Assembly (NCBI GenBank): GCA_026785965.1 | Contig: JAJAYY010000258.1 | Coordinates: forward strand, 1-12,407 | Source of the DNA: Sphingomonas bacterium | GTDB lineage: Bacteria; Pseudomonadota; Alphaproteobacteria; Sphingomonadales; Sphingomonadaceae | Direction: 5' to 3' | DNA length: 12,407 bases | Part shown: positions 1-9,200 of the stretch, in pieces | Layout of the letters: each line of letters begins with the position of its first letter | Position numbering within the stretch: the stretch's first letter is position 1 | The notes under the pieces: generated by a model | The model's database searches: none | What the model was told of the DNA's origin: nothing | What the model saw: the letters and a program-made list of their open reading frames with translations, nothing else | Position numbers and translations under genes: made by a program

Positions 1-135
1 CGGCGCGGCGGCCGCCGGGCGGACCGCGTCACCCACAGCGCCCCCGGGGGCGGCGGCGCCGGCCCCGACCTTGCGCTAAATATCGACGGGCCCCCCGCGC
101 GGCGCGGGCGGCCCCCCCCCCCCGCGCGCCGGGAC
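1..135. other. Low-quality or corrupted GC-extreme segment at the left edge
   Basis: This stretch is almost entirely G and C, well above the rest of the window, and contains a run of 12 C at 112-123. The clean PutA reading frame entering from the right loses family resemblance around 135, then meets an in-frame TAG at 76-78. Past that stop the same frame reads R-K-V-G-A-G-A-A-A-P-G-G-A-V-G-D-A-V-R-P, an alanine-rich pattern like the linker and first helix of the PutA aldehyde dehydrogenase domain. I infer that this is putA coding DNA with substitution errors, probably from a contig end. A genuinely decayed gene is the alternative. Confidence 0.6.
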
Positions 136-1779
136 CGCGGTCCACGAGCGCGTTTCGAGCTTGGCCAATGCCGCGACCAGCGGATCGCGCACCAGCGGAT
201 CGCTCAAATCGACCCCGGCGCTGTTCTTGCGGCCCTGGCCAAAAATCGCGTTGGGGAGCGGGATCGATGGGTTGCGCTTGAGATCGATCGCTTCAAGCTC
301 GGCGACCGGATCGCGGACCAGCGCATCGATCGGAACATCATCGTCGGCGATGCGATTGACGAAGCTCGAGTTGGCGCCATTTTCGAGCAGCCGACGGACG
401 AGGTAGGCGAGCAATTCCTTGTGGCTTCCGACCGGCGCGTAAATCCGCACCGGGGTAGGCGTGTCACCGATCCCTGCTTCGAGCTTGGCCAGCTCGTCGT
501 ATAAGCCCTCGCCCATGCCGTGGAGGCGTTGGAATTCGAATGCGGTCTTGCCCGCGAGCGCCTTGACCGCGCCGATGGTGTTGGCGTTGTGGGTCGCGAA
601 TGCCGAGTAAATGCAGTCCGACGCGGCGAGCATTTTTCTGGCGCAAGCGAGGTATGAGACGTCGGTCGCGACCTTGCGGGTGAAGACCGGGTAATCGGAC
701 AGGCCGGCGACCTGCGCGGCCTTGATCTCGCTGTCCCAATATGCGCCCTTGACGAGCCGGACCATGAGCTTGCGATCATGCGTGCGGGCGAGATCGACGG
801 CCCAGTCGACCAGCGCAACGGCGCGCTTCGAATAAGCCTGCACCGCAAGCCCGAATCCACCCCATCCATTGGCGAACAAGGCGTCGTCGGCGATCAGCGC
901 CTCGATGATATCCATCGACAGTTCGAGCCGGTCGGCCTCCTCGGCGTCGATCGTCAAATGAACGTCGGCCGCGGCGGCCTTCAGCGCAAGGTCGCGAACC
1001 ACGGGCAGGATGGCGGCCTTGGCCTCAGCAGCATGGCTCCATTCGTAGCGCGGGTGGAGCGCCGACAGCTTGACCGAAATTCCCGGCGAAACGCGGAATC
1101 CGCGTTTGGCGGAGGCGGCAATGGTGTCGAGCGCACCGGCATAGGAGCGGGCATAACGCGCGGCGTCGGCGTGCGTCTTGGCCGCTTCGCCGAGCATGTC
1201 GAAACTGTGGCTCCAGCCTTTGGCCTGTTCGGGGGCGGCGCGCTTCAAGGCTTCGTCGATGGTGCGGCCAAACACGAATTGGCGCCCGAGAATCTTCATC
1301 GCCTGGCCGACCGCCGTGCGGATTACCGGCTCGCCGAGGCGACCGACCGCGCGGCCGAGCGCGGCGCGCCAGCCTGCGGTCTGGTCATTGGCTTCCTCAA
1401 GTACCTTACCGGTGAGCAGCAACGAAAAGGTCGCGGCGTTGACGAAGGTCGAACGGCTGTCGCTTAGTTTCTCGGCCCAGTCGGGACCGCCGATCTTGTC
1501 GGCAATGAGATCATCGGCGGTGGCGGCATCGGGCACTCGTAGCAGCGCTTCGGCCAGGCACATCAGCGCGACGCCTTCCTCGCTGCCCAGGTCGTAGGCC
1601 TGGAGGAACGCGTCGAGGCCGGCGGCCTTGTGGCCGCGTACCGCCTTGACCAAGGCGCGCGCAATCGCCTGCGCTTCGCCTGCCTGACCGCCCGACAGAC
1701 GCGCCTGATCGAGCCGTTCGGCGACGACCGACTGTTCGTCGGGCCGATAGGCACGGCGGAGCGCGGCGCGGTCAATCAT
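76..1779 (-). CDS. putA: Bifunctional proline dehydrogenase / P5C dehydrogenase PutA, N-terminal proline dehydrogenase part (partial or interrupted)
   Basis: PutA oxidises proline to pyrroline-5-carboxylate with FAD, then to glutamate with NAD. Only the first half is here. The N-terminus goes straight into the helical arm without a ribbon-helix-helix DNA-binding domain, so this is the shorter enzyme that does not regulate itself. The proline dehydrogenase barrel is intact: K237 in VKLSALHP, D278 in IDAEEADR, the VRLVKGAYWD strand, and R462/R463 in YLVRRLLENGANSSF. These correspond to E. coli K329, D370 and R555/R556 with a constant offset of 92-93. The ATG at 1779 is preceded by AAGGA 11 bases upstream. 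About 540 residues are reliable; the last 20 or so before the TAG at 76-78 fall in the corrupted edge. Family members run to about 1,000 residues or more, so the aldehyde dehydrogenase half lies beyond the window. The gene is divergent from the acyltransferase gene; no regulator is visible. Confidence 0.9.
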   Translation of the reverse strand: MIDRAALRRAYRPDEQSVVAERLDQARLSGGQAGEAQAIARALVKAVRGHKAAGLDAFLQAYDLGSEEGVALMCLAEALLRVPDAATADDLIADKIGGPDWAEKLSDSRSTFVNAATFSLLLTGKVLEEANDQTAGWRAALGRAVGRLGEPVIRTAVGQAMKILGRQFVFGRTIDEALKRAAPEQAKGWSHSFDMLGEAAKTHADAARYARSYAGALDTIAASAKRGFRVSPGISVKLSALHPRYEWSHAAEAKAAILPVVRDLALKAAAADVHLTIDAEEADRLELSMDIIEALIADDALFANGWGGFGLAVQAYSKRAVALVDWAVDLARTHDRKLMVRLVKGAYWDSEIKAAQVAGLSDYPVFTRKVATDVSYLACARKMLAASDCIYSAFATHNANTIGAVKALAGKTAFEFQRLHGMGEGLYDELAKLEAGIGDTPTPVRIYAPVGSHKELLAYLVRRLLENGANSSFVNRIADDDVPIDALVRDPVAELEAIDLKRNPSIPLPNAIFGQGRKNSAGVDLSDPLVRDPLVAALAKLETRSWTAVPARGGGGPPAPRGGPVDI

Positions 1780-1808
1780 GGTTTCTTAAGTCCTTACAAG
1801 TGACAAGG

Positions 1809-1842
1809 GCGTCGGACGCGTTGCCCACTGGCATAGCTGGGC
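1809..1842. repeat. Two small inverted repeats in the putA/acyltransferase divergent gap
   Basis: The 67-base gap holds an odd palindrome, GCGTCGGACGC at 1809-1819, and an inverted repeat, GCCCA-N10-TGGGC, at 1823-1842. Either could be an operator for one of the divergent genes, for example for proline control of putA, but symmetry is the only evidence and such short repeats are common in GC-rich DNA. I could not find a convincing -35/-10 pair for either gene here. Confidence 0.25.
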
Positions 1843-1846
1843 GCGC

Positions 1847-3013
1847 ATGAAAAGCAGCGGGGGGCGCGTGAGCGCGATCGATCTTAATATCGCCGACCAA
1901 GCGACGCCAAGCGAGCCGCGGGTGGCGAAGCTGCTCGGCCTCGAGTTGGTCCGCTTTACCTGCGCGATGGCGGTGCTGGTGTGGCATTATCATCATTTCG
2001 CGATGGTTGGTGACGGAGCGGCGATGTACGGCGCGCACCAGCCACTCGAGTGGTTGCTTTACCCTTTCTATCATTTCGGGCTGTTCGGGGTGCAGGTCTT
2101 CTGGTGCATCAGCGGGTTCATTTTCTATTGGAAATATGCCGATCCGCTGGCGGCGCGGAGGGTTGAGCCTAAGCGCTTCTTCTTTCTGCGGTTTTCGCGG
2201 CTTTACCCGCTCCATTTCGCGACCCTGCTGCTGGTCGCAGCGCTTCAACCAATTTACACCGCACTGACCGGCCATGCGTTCGTGTTCGAGGAAAATAGCG
2301 CGACTCGCTTTGTCCTTCAATTGTTCCTCGCTGACCAATGGGCGGGGTCCCACGCGATGAGTTTCAACGGTCCGATCTGGTCGGTCTCGGCCGAAGTGTT
2401 CGTCTACGTCGGCTTTTTCCTGTTGCTGCGCAGTTTCGGCAAGACGCCGTGGCTGATCGTCGGCGCGGTTGGCGCAAGTCTGGCCAGCCTGTGGAGCGGG
2501 GCGATTTCGCCGGCGTTGATCTGCGGCGGTTATTTCTTTGCCGGCGGCGCGGCGGCGCAGTGGCTGGCCAGCGATCGGTGCCGCCAGCGGCCGGTCGAGG
2601 CGCGGTGGTTCGCGCTGGCGATCGTCGCTTTATGCCTCGCCGCGGCGCCGTTCCTCGACCTTGGCCGCGAGGACAGCGATGTTCTGGCGACGTGGCTGAT
2701 GGTGCTGGTGCCGCCGACGCTGTTGCTCGCGGCGCAGGACTGGCGTCACCTCGAACGGTATCAGAGGCAGATCCAGGCCGCGGGCAATCTGACCTATTCG
2801 ACCTATCTGATCCATTTCCCGCTCCAGCTGGCGGTGGCGATTGCCGCGCTCGCCAGCGGGATTGCGCTTCCGGTCGGGGAAGCCTGGTTCCTGATCGCCT
2901 ATTTGGCCGCCGCGATCATTATCGGGCGAATCGTGTTCGTGCGGTTCGAAGCACCGGCGCAGGCGATGATCCGGGCCGCGACGCTCACCAAGCGGGCGCG
3001 CGCCACGGCCTGA
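1847..3013 (+). CDS. Membrane acyltransferase, acyltransferase family 3 (OafA/YrhL type)
   Basis: This is an integral membrane protein that probably transfers an acetyl or other acyl group from the cytoplasm to a surface glycan or lipid; the acceptor cannot be read from the sequence. Family marks are seen in order: R36 and H47 in the first membrane segment (LVRFTCAMAVLVWHYHH), FGLFGVQVFWCISGF at about 78-91, the basic RFSRLYP motif at 115-121, PIWSVSAEVFVY at about 176-187 (the family's WSLSVE-like motif), and YSTYLIHFPLQ near 318. Roughly ten hydrophobic segments are spread over 388 residues, the usual size for the membrane domain alone, with no C-terminal SGNH domain. The start is uncertain: the ATG at 1847 lacks a Shine-Dalgarno sequence, while an in-frame GTG at 1868 follows a G-rich stretch and would remove seven residues. 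It stands alone, divergent from putA and convergent with secA, and no glycan gene cluster is nearby. Confidence 0.9.
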   Translation: MKSSGGRVSAIDLNIADQATPSEPRVAKLLGLELVRFTCAMAVLVWHYHHFAMVGDGAAMYGAHQPLEWLLYPFYHFGLFGVQVFWCISGFIFYWKYADPLAARRVEPKRFFFLRFSRLYPLHFATLLLVAALQPIYTALTGHAFVFEENSATRFVLQLFLADQWAGSHAMSFNGPIWSVSAEVFVYVGFFLLLRSFGKTPWLIVGAVGASLASLWSGAISPALICGGYFFAGGAAAQWLASDRCRQRPVEARWFALAIVALCLAAAPFLDLGREDSDVLATWLMVLVPPTLLLAAQDWRHLERYQRQIQAAGNLTYSTYLIHFPLQLAVAIAALASGIALPVGEAWFLIAYLAAAIIIGRIVFVRFEAPAQAMIRAATLTKRARATA

Positions 3014-3016
3014 CGA

Positions 3017-5746
3017 TCACGCCACCTGGCCGTGGCAATGCTTATACTTGCGCCCCGACCCGCACGGACACGGCGCATTGCGGCTTTCGGGCTCGGGCAC
3101 CGGCGAGCCATCGGGCATGGTCGGGCTGATCGTCGAGATCGGCGGAAGCAAATCGACCATGCCGCCATCGCGATCGGCGCTGTCATCGTCGCCCGACAGC
3201 GGATCAATGTGGTGGGTGATGAAGTCGGGAAGACCGCCATCCTGCGGCATCATTTGCATCAACGGCTCGGGCTGCCCGACCTGGGCCATCATCAGCAGCC
3301 GCGTCACATCCTCGCGGATCGCGACCAGCAGCCGCTCGAACAGCAGGAAGGCTTCCTGCTTATACTCATCGATCGGCTTTTTCTGGGCATAGCTGCGAAG
3401 GTGGATCACCTGGCGCAGCGCGTCGAGCGTGTGGAGATGCTCCTTCCAGAAATGGTCGAGCGTCTGGATCAGGATATTCTTCTCGAAATTGACCCAACCG
3501 ACCGGGTCGGCGAGCGCCAGCTTGGCCGCCATCGTCTCGTCGGCCAGCGCCTGGAGCCGCTCGATAATCGCTTCCTGCTCAACCGCTTCCTCGGCCATCC
3601 ACTCGTCGATCGGCGGCGACAGGTCGAGGACTGCGGCGAGATTGTCTTTAAGGTCGGCGACGTTCCACTGTTCGGGATAGGTCCCCGGCGGGCAGGCGGC
3701 CATCACCAGGCTCGCGATCGTCTCGGCGCGGAAATCCTCGACCACGTCGCTGACATGCTCCGCATCCATGATCTCGGCACGTTGCTCGTAGATCACCTTG
3801 CGCTGGTCGTTCATCACGTCGTCGAATTCGACGACCTGCTTGCGGATGTCGTAATTGCGCGCCTCAACCTTTTTCTGCGCGGTCTCGATCGCTTTTGAGA
3901 TCCACGGACTGACGATCGCTTCGCCATCCTCGAGATTCTTGTTCATCAGCCGAGCGAAGGCGGTCTGCGGGCCGAAGATGCGCAGCAGGTCATCGTCGAG
4001 GCTGAGGTAGAAGCGCGACAGGCCGGGATCGCCCTGGCGCCCCGAGCGGCCGCGCAGCTGATTGTCGATGCGGCGGCTTTCGTGACGTTCGGTGCCGAGC
4101 ACGAACAGTCCGCCCGCGGTCAGCACCTGCTGGCGCTCGGCTTCGATCTCAGCCGCGAAGCCCTCGATCAGCGCATCCCGCTCGACGCCATGGGCCATTT
4201 CCGACAGCTCGTCGTCGATGCGGAAGTCGAGGTTGCCGCCCAATTTGATGTCGGTGCCGCGACCCGCCATGTTGGTAGCGATGGTCACCGCTCCAAGGCG
4301 GCCGGCCTGCGCGACGATATGCGCCTCGCTCTCGTGGAAACGGGCGTTGAGCACTTCGTGGCGGATCCCCTCATTCTGCAGGAACTCGCTGAGCATTTCC
4401 GATTTCTCGATCGACACTGTTCCCACCAGGACCGGCTGGCCGATTTCCTGGCGCAGCTTGATTTCCTTGGCGATGGCGCCGAATTTATCGGTGATATTCT
4501 TGTAGAATTCGTCATCCTCGTCGCGCCGATCGACTTCGACGTTGGTCGGGATTGAAACGACATTCATGCGGTAGATATCGAAGAATTCGGGCGCTTCGGT
4601 GAGCGCGGTGCCGGTCATCCCCGACAGCTTGGGATACATGCGGAAATAATTTTGGAAGGTGATCGAGGCGAGCGTCTGATTCTCGGGCTCGATCGCGACG
4701 CCTTCCTTGGCCTCGACCGCCTGGTGAAGCCCGTCGGACCAGCGGCGCCCGTCCATCATCCGCCCGGTGAATTCGTCGATGATGACGATCTTGCCGTCTT
4801 TTTCGATATAATCGATGTCGCGCTTGAACATCTTGTTGGCCTTCAAGGCCTGGTTCAAGTGATGGACCACCTGGGTGTTGCTGATGTCGTAGAGGTTCTG
4901 CCCCTCGATCAGCCCCGCCGCCTCGAGCATGCGCTCGGCTTTCTCGGTGCCGTCCTCGGTCAGGACAATGCTTTTCTGCTTCTCGTCGAGGTCGTAGTCG
5001 CTTTCGACGAACTGCTTCACCAGCGCGTCGACGCCGGTGTACAGCTCCGACTTGTCGTCGGTCGGGCCCGAGATGATCAGCGGCGTGCGCGCCTCGTCGA
5101 TCAGGATCGAATCGACTTCGTCGACGATTCCATGCGCAAACGGGCGCTGGACCATCTGGTCACGCGAATATTTCATATTGTCGCGCAGATAATCGAACCC
5201 TAGCTCATTGTTGGTCGCGTAGGTGATGTCAGCGCCATAGGCCTCGCGGCGCTGCTCGTCGGACAGATTGGGAACGATTACGCCGACGGAGAGACCAAGG
5301 TAACGATAGACCTGGCCCATCCAATCGGCATCGCGCTTGGCGAGGTAATCGTTGACCGTGACGACGTGGACGCCGGTCCCCGGCAGCGCGTTGAGATAGG
5401 TCGCGAGCGTGGCGACCAGCGTCTTGCCCTCGCCGGTCTTCATCTCGGCAATTTCGCCGCGGTGAAGCGTGATGCCGCCGATCATCTGGACGTCGTAATG
5501 ACGCTGGCCGAGGGTGCGCTTGGCGGCTTCGCGAACAGTGGCAAAGGCTTCGGGAAGCAAATCGTCGAGCTTGGTGCCTTCGGCGAGTCGGGCACGGAAC
5601 AATTCGGTCTGGCCGCGCAATTCCTCGTCGCTCATCGCGGCAATCACGGGCTCGAAGGAAGCGATCGCGTCGACCAGCTTGCCCATCGAGCGGACATAGC
5701 GGTCGTTAGACGAACCGAAGATGCTTTTAGCCAGAGCGGCGAGCAT
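3017..5746 (-). CDS. secA: Protein translocase ATPase subunit SecA
   Basis: SecA is the motor ATPase that binds SecYEG at the inner membrane and pushes unfolded preproteins into the periplasm. The 909-residue length is normal for the family. Visible elements in order are the Q-motif (QRHYDVQ, Q87), Walker A MKTGEGKT (GEGKT at 105-109), Walker [15 protein letters not shown] near 210, the second helicase domain with [14 protein letters not shown] and [13 protein letters not shown], and a C-terminal zinc motif with C893, C895, C904 and H905, the SecB and lipid contact site. The ATG at 5746 is preceded by GAGGAAG with 9-base spacing. The gene follows trxA on the same strand by 132 bases but has a good promoter of its own (5823-5851). 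Its stop is 3 bases from that of the convergent acyltransferase gene, leaving no room for a terminator between them. Confidence 0.98.
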   Translation of the reverse strand: MLAALAKSIFGSSNDRYVRSMGKLVDAIASFEPVIAAMSDEELRGQTELFRARLAEGTKLDDLLPEAFATVREAAKRTLGQRHYDVQMIGGITLHRGEIAEMKTGEGKTLVATLATYLNALPGTGVHVVTVNDYLAKRDADWMGQVYRYLGLSVGVIVPNLSDEQRREAYGADITYATNNELGFDYLRDNMKYSRDQMVQRPFAHGIVDEVDSILIDEARTPLIISGPTDDKSELYTGVDALVKQFVESDYDLDEKQKSIVLTEDGTEKAERMLEAAGLIEGQNLYDISNTQVVHHLNQALKANKMFKRDIDYIEKDGKIVIIDEFTGRMMDGRRWSDGLHQAVEAKEGVAIEPENQTLASITFQNYFRMYPKLSGMTGTALTEAPEFFDIYRMNVVSIPTNVEVDRRDEDDEFYKNITDKFGAIAKEIKLRQEIGQPVLVGTVSIEKSEMLSEFLQNEGIRHEVLNARFHESEAHIVAQAGRLGAVTIATNMAGRGTDIKLGGNLDFRIDDELSEMAHGVERDALIEGFAAEIEAERQQVLTAGGLFVLGTERHESRRIDNQLRGRSGRQGDPGLSRFYLSLDDDLLRIFGPQTAFARLMNKNLEDGEAIVSPWISKAIETAQKKVEARNYDIRKQVVEFDDVMNDQRKVIYEQRAEIMDAEHVSDVVEDFRAETIASLVMAACPPGTYPEQWNVADLKDNLAAVLDLSPPIDEWMAEEAVEQEAIIERLQALADETMAAKLALADPVGWVNFEKNILIQTLDHFWKEHLHTLDALRQVIHLRSYAQKKPIDEYKQEAFLLFERLLVAIREDVTRLLMMAQVGQPEPLMQMMPQDGGLPDFITHHIDPLSGDDDSADRDGGMVDLLPPISTISPTMPDGSPVPEPESRNAPCPCGSGRKYKHCHGQVA

Positions 5747-5790
5747 GATGTTTTACTTCCTCAAACTGTCGAACGCGGACATGCGGGATT

Positions 5791-5804
5791 GCCCGCGCAC
5801 GGGC
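5791..5804 (-). repeat. Small hairpin in the secA leader
   Basis: GCCCG-CGCA-CGGGC can form a 5-bp GC stem with a 4-base loop. It lies in the predicted secA 5' untranslated region, about 45 bases upstream of the start codon and away from the Shine-Dalgarno sequence. There is no sign of a secM-like leader peptide. Such stems are frequent by chance at this GC content. Confidence 0.25.
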
Positions 5805-5822
5805 GCGAGCGAGGTCGGGCGC

Positions 5823-5851
5823 GATGTAGGCAGCGCCCTGCCCCCCGTCAA
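5823..5851 (-). promoter_or_regulatory. Predicted sigma-70 promoter of secA
   Basis: On the minus strand, TTGACG (5851-5846) and TACATC (5828-5823) are separated by exactly 17 bases. TTGACG is the usual -35 of housekeeping promoters in alphaproteobacteria. The predicted transcript starts near 5816 and has a leader of about 70 bases before the secA ATG. The -10 is only a moderate match (3 of 6). The location between trxA and secA supports independent transcription of secA. Confidence 0.6.
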
Positions 5852-5852
5852 T

Positions 5853-5878
5853 CCAAACGCCGAGTCGATCGCCCCGGC
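5853..5878 (-). terminator. Weak terminator-like hairpin after trxA
   Basis: Directly after the trxA stop, the minus strand reads GCCGGGGCGATCGACTCGGC (5878-5859). This can form a 6-bp stem with one G-U pair and an 8-base loop, followed by GTTTGG. The T-run is short, so intrinsic termination would be inefficient at best. Its place just before the secA -35 box is suggestive. Confidence 0.25.
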
Positions 5879-6205
5879 TTAAAGCTCGCCTTCCAGCCAT
5901 TGCTGGATCTGGCCGCGCGGGGCAGCACCGACTTTTTGCGCGACCGCCTTCCCGCCTTTGAACAGCAGCATCGTCGGAATGCCGCGAACGCCATATTTGC
6001 CCGGCGTATCGGGGTTCTCGTCGATGTTGATTTTGACGATCGACACTTTGTCGCCAAGCTCGCCGGCGATCTCCTCAAGCGCGGGGGCGATCATCCGGCA
6101 CGGGCCGCACCATTCCGCCCAGAAATCGACCAACACCGGCGTTGCGCTGTCGAGCACGTCGGCCTGGAAGCTTTGGTCGGTGACGGTCTTGGTATTCTGG
6201 CCCAT
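5879..6205 (-). CDS. trxA: Thioredoxin TrxA
   Basis: This is a cytoplasmic dithiol protein that reduces disulfides in ribonucleotide reductase, PAPS reductase and other proteins, and is itself recycled by thioredoxin reductase. The 108-residue length is standard for thioredoxin 1. The active site is W32-C33-G34-P35-C36 after the VLVDFWA strand, with the buried aspartate at position 27. The cis-proline is P77 in RGIPTMLLF. There is no signal peptide, so it is not a periplasmic Dsb-like protein. The ATG at 6205 follows GAGGAG with 8-base spacing. It lies 59 bases downstream of addA in the same direction; thioredoxin next to addA is known from other alphaproteobacteria, although no direct functional link to break repair is established. 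secA follows. Confidence 0.97.
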   Translation of the reverse strand: MGQNTKTVTDQSFQADVLDSATPVLVDFWAEWCGPCRMIAPALEEIAGELGDKVSIVKINIDENPDTPGKYGVRGIPTMLLFKGGKAVAQKVGAAPRGQIQQWLEGEL

Positions 6206-6241
6206 GAAAATCGCTCCTCAAAATCGAAAGTTGAACTGTCA

Positions 6242-6270
6242 TATGGGGGCGCGATGGCGCGCGCTCAACC
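6242..6270 (-). promoter_or_regulatory. Possible trxA promoter overlapping the addA stop codon
   Basis: On the minus strand, TTGAGC (its TGA is the addA stop) is followed 17 bases later by CATATG, with alternative -10 registers ATATGA and TATGAC at 18 and 19 bases. Both boxes are partial matches (4 of 6 and 3 of 6). A start here would give a leader of about 30 bases containing the strong trxA Shine-Dalgarno sequence. Abundant thioredoxin would be expected to need more transcription than addA, but this is inference. Confidence 0.35.
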
Positions 6271-9200
6271 GCCCACCACGATCATTCGCGGCCCGGCGGT
6301 GTAGAGCAATGCCGCCTCGATCCTCCGCCCCGGGAAAATCACCCCCAAAGCCGCGGCATATGCCGACATCTGCGCGATGTGCGCGGGCGGCACTTCAGCA
6401 GGGCCCGCCGGGATCGAGCGGCCAGTCTTGAAATCGATCACCCGGACGAAATCGGGGCCGACGCACAGCCGGTCGATCGTCCCGGCAATGACCCGCCCGT
6501 CGGGCAAGGTCGCGGCGATCGGCGCTTCGGCGAGCGCATCGAGCGCGAACAGATCGGCGAAGGCGGGATCTTCGATCACCGCGAGCGCAGCGCCAACAAT
6601 CTCGTCACGGCGATCGGGGTCGGCGACCCCCGATTGCTCCAGCCAGCGCAGCGCGAGCGAACGGCGATCGGCGGGCGCGACGGCGGGAAGCCGTTCGAAC
6701 AAGGCGTGGAGCAAGATGCCGCGCTCGGCTGCGGCGCGAAGCTCCGGAATGGGCGGGGGAAGCGCATCGCGATCGGCCATGATCGACGAAGGCGCGAGCG
6801 GGCGTGGCGGGCGATCCTCGATCGGGGCCGGGCGCCGGACCCAATCGGGCAGCGCTGGCGGATCGAGCACGCGTCCGCCGGGGCGCAGGCGCCTCGTCGT
6901 CCCGGCTACGGTGCCGCGCCAGCGCAAACCCGCGCCCCACGGTCCGCTGATGATCGCCTCCGCGCCGAGCGAAGTGAGTGCTCGCGAGGTGGCGCTGTGC
7001 CAGCTATTGTCGGCAACGGCATTGCGCGGCTGGACCCCGGCGACAATCAGACGTTCCTGAGCGCGGGTCAGGCCGACGTAAAGCAATCGCCAATGCTCCT
7101 CGAGGTCGGATTCGGCCTGACTCGCGACAAGCGCAGCGTAGGGATCAACCAGTTCCTCGGCGCGCGGGCGGAGCAACGGCACCGGGCGGCGGTCATCGCC
7201 GATTGGCAGGCCAATCGAATTGGGGCGGCGGCCGACCTTGGCCGGGTCGTGGGTCGCATCCGCGAGGATCACGAGCGGGGCCTCGAGTCCCTTGGCGCCG
7301 TGGACGGTCATCACCCGCACCGCATTGCCTGAACTTGCGGGGTCGCGTTTGACCTCGACGTCGCCGCGCGCGAACCAGGCCAGGAAGCGATCGAGCGAGG
7401 CGCCTTCCTGCTGTTCGAACTCGAGCGCCACGGCGATCAATTCCTCGATCGGATCGCGCGCCGCCTCGCCGAGCCGCTCGAGCAGCTTGCGGCGGGCATC
7501 GGCCGGGCCCGACAGCAATGCTTCGAGAAACCGCGCTGGCGTGACGTAATCGGCGCGGACGATGACGCCCGAGAGCAGTTCGTGTGTCCCCGCGAAGCGC
7601 GGATCGTCGCGGCGACCCTGAAGCGCTGCCCACAGCGAACCGGGGCGGCGATGCGCGAGGTCGAACAGCGTCTGCTGGTCAAGGCCGACGATCGGCGACA
7701 CCAGCAAGCCAGCGAGATTGAGGTCGTCATGGGGTTGAACCGCGAACGCAATGACGGAGAGCAAGTCCTTGACCGCCAATGGTTTTGACAGGTGCAATCG
7801 GTCAATCCCGGCGACCGGGACGCCATGCGCATAGAGCCGCGCGACGAGCAAGGATGCAAGCTCGGTCCGGCTACGAACAAGGATCAAGATGTCGCCGGCG
7901 CACAACGGACGCCCGGTCAACGCCAGTGGAGCGGCTTCGTCGAGCCACGCTTTGACCTGCTTGGCGAGCGCATCGGCGTAGCGCCGCACTGGCTCGGTTA
8001 CCCAACCCTCCTCGCCCGGTTCGTCGCCATCGTCATCGCGATCGGCGGGCACGAACGGCGGCCACCACAGCACTTCGCCGGGGCGATCGGCGTGCGCGGC
8101 GGCATGACGATTGGGGCGCCGCGCCAGCCCCATCGCGCCGTGCCCGACTTCGCCGATCAGCGCATCAACCGCGTCGAGCACCGCGGGCGAGGAGCGAAAG
8201 CTGGCGTCGATCGACAAGTCACGGAATTCGCGCGCCCAGGAGTCGCTATCGAGCGCGGCTTCCCCGGCAGCGGCGGCCTTGTCGGCGATGGTGGCGCGAA
8301 ACTTGTCGAATTGGCGCGGGTCGGTGCCTTGGAAACCGTAGATCGCCTGCTTGTAATCGCCGACCATGAACAAGGTTCGCCAGCGGCGCTCGGTCTCGCT
8401 CTGGCCGCTGAAATATTCGGACGCGAGCGCGGCGACAATCGCCCATTGGTCGGCGTTCGTGTCCTGCGCTTCGTCGACCAGAATATGGTCGGTGCGCTGG
8501 TCGAGCTTGAAGCGGACCCACTCGCCCATTCCGTCTTTCCCGAGCAACCGGCGGGTCCACGCTATCAAATCGTCGAAATCGGCGACCCCGGCAGCGCGCT
8601 TGGCGAGGCGATAGGCGCGGGCGAAGGCCTGGCCGGCGCGGAGACCAGCGGCTTGAATCGACGCCAGCGCGACGGCGGATCGGAGGTGGCGCAGTTTGAC
8701 CAGCCAGTCGGCAAATTCGGACAGCAATTCGGCATAATCGGGAAGGATCTTGAGCTGGCCGCTGGTCGCCTTGCACGGCTCGTCCTTGCCCGTGACGAGT
8801 CCTTTGCCGACGCGGTCAAGCAAGTCGACGCGCTCGACGGGCGATGCAGCCAGGAAGGCGGCGAGATTGGTCGTGATCGTCTCGGCTGTCTTGGTGCCCC
8901 ACTCGCGGTTGACCTCGATCAGTTGCTCGATCGTCGGCACGTCGATCTGGTCGTCGGTCAGGCGCGCGGCGAGACCGGTTTCAGCGCTACCCTGGTCGAT
9001 CCCGATCAGCTTGAGCAATGCGGCTTCGAAGGTCGCCGGATCGCCGAGCGCATCGATCGCTTCTTCGGCCCGGGCGCAGGCCATCAGATATTCTTCGGCG
9101 CCGCCCTCGCCAAGCCGCAGCGACAATGCCTGGACATCGCCGATCAGGCACTCGTCCCCGGCGGCCTCGGCATCGGCGAGAAGCGTAGCGAGCGTGCGGC

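Noticed and set aside
6242..6264. GC-rich alternating GCGC segment after addA as an intrinsic terminator
   Set aside because: The stem is short and has no T-run after it; trxA follows immediately with a strong ribosome binding site, so read-through or a promoter is more likely.
5366..6304. 312-codon plus-strand frame spanning the 5' part of secA and all of trxA
   Set aside because: It crosses two real genes and their intergenic promoter on the opposite strand and has no family-like motifs, so it is a shadow frame.
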